Part shown: one piece after another, positions 13,641 to 13,647 of the stretch
Layout: the number at the start of each line of letters is the position of its first letter
Position numbering within the stretch: the stretch's first letter is position 1
Source of the DNA: Pseudomonadota bacterium
GTDB taxonomy: Bacteria; Pseudomonadota; Alphaproteobacteria; Caulobacterales; Aquidulcibacteraceae
Length of the DNA: 13,647 nt
Reading direction: 5' to 3'
Assembly: GCA_023410295.1 (NCBI GenBank)
Contig: JAEYPY010000284.1
Coordinates: 1-13,647 of the forward strand
Position numbers and translations under genes: made by a program
Notes under the pieces: model-generated
Told to the model about the DNA's origin: nothing
Database searches by the model: none
Seen by the model: only the letters and a program-made list of their open reading frames with translations

Positions 13641-13647
13641 TTAGGGG

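Noticed and set aside
1..13647. Defence system, mobile element, CRISPR array or prophage
   Set aside because: No transposase, integrase, nuclease cassette, direct-repeat array or tRNA was seen. Apart from two small proteins of unknown function and the DUF983 gene, every gene belongs to a known core-genome family.

Overview
The window looks like a core-genome segment of a GC-rich alphaproteobacterium, most likely Caulobacterales/Hyphomonadaceae-like. This is inferred from the order tldD - coxBA-ctaB-coxF-ctaG-coxC-DUF983-surf1 - M16 peptidase - GNAT and from the protein sequences; no 16S or other taxonomic marker is present. It is almost entirely coding, with no gene-free stretch above 130 bases, and no tRNA, rRNA, CRISPR array, insertion sequence, integrase or phage gene was seen.

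Layout. Positions 1-105 (minus) hold the N-terminus of a TldD-like protease subunit that runs off the left edge. Positions 200-835 (minus) encode an exported TPR protein. A 126-base divergent gap then precedes a long plus-strand operon, 962-9103: coxB, coxA, ctaB, coxF (39 codons), ctaG, coxC, a DUF983 zinc-ribbon membrane protein, surf1, an M16 (MPP-like) zinc peptidase and a RimJ-type acetyltransferase. This encodes a complete aa3-type cytochrome c oxidase catalytic core (CuA, heme a, heme a3-CuB) plus factors for heme O synthesis (CtaB), CuB insertion (CtaG) and heme a delivery (Surf1). Genes are separated by a few to about 80 bases, and several overlap as ATGA.

Convergent to the operon is a minus-strand pair, a YqgE/AlgH protein (9295-9852) and a 58-residue two-helix membrane protein (9114-9290). 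Divergent from it is a plus-strand run: a type II peroxiredoxin (9981-10463), a QmcA-like SPFH protein (10507-11457) and its NfeD partner (11543-11995). From the right edge a minus-strand operon reads inward: a D-glycerate 3-kinase-like P-loop kinase, a four-helix membrane protein and RNase HI. These are linked by ATGA overlaps and end with a stop codon that overlaps the nfeD stop.

I see no previously undescribed system. The points most worth a second look are at gene boundaries: three unrelated palindromic, repeat-like elements (6134-6173, 11458-11526, 13613-13640), a possible seven-codon coupling mini-ORF between surf1 and the peptidase, the very small coxF gene, and an uncharacterised small membrane protein after yqgE.
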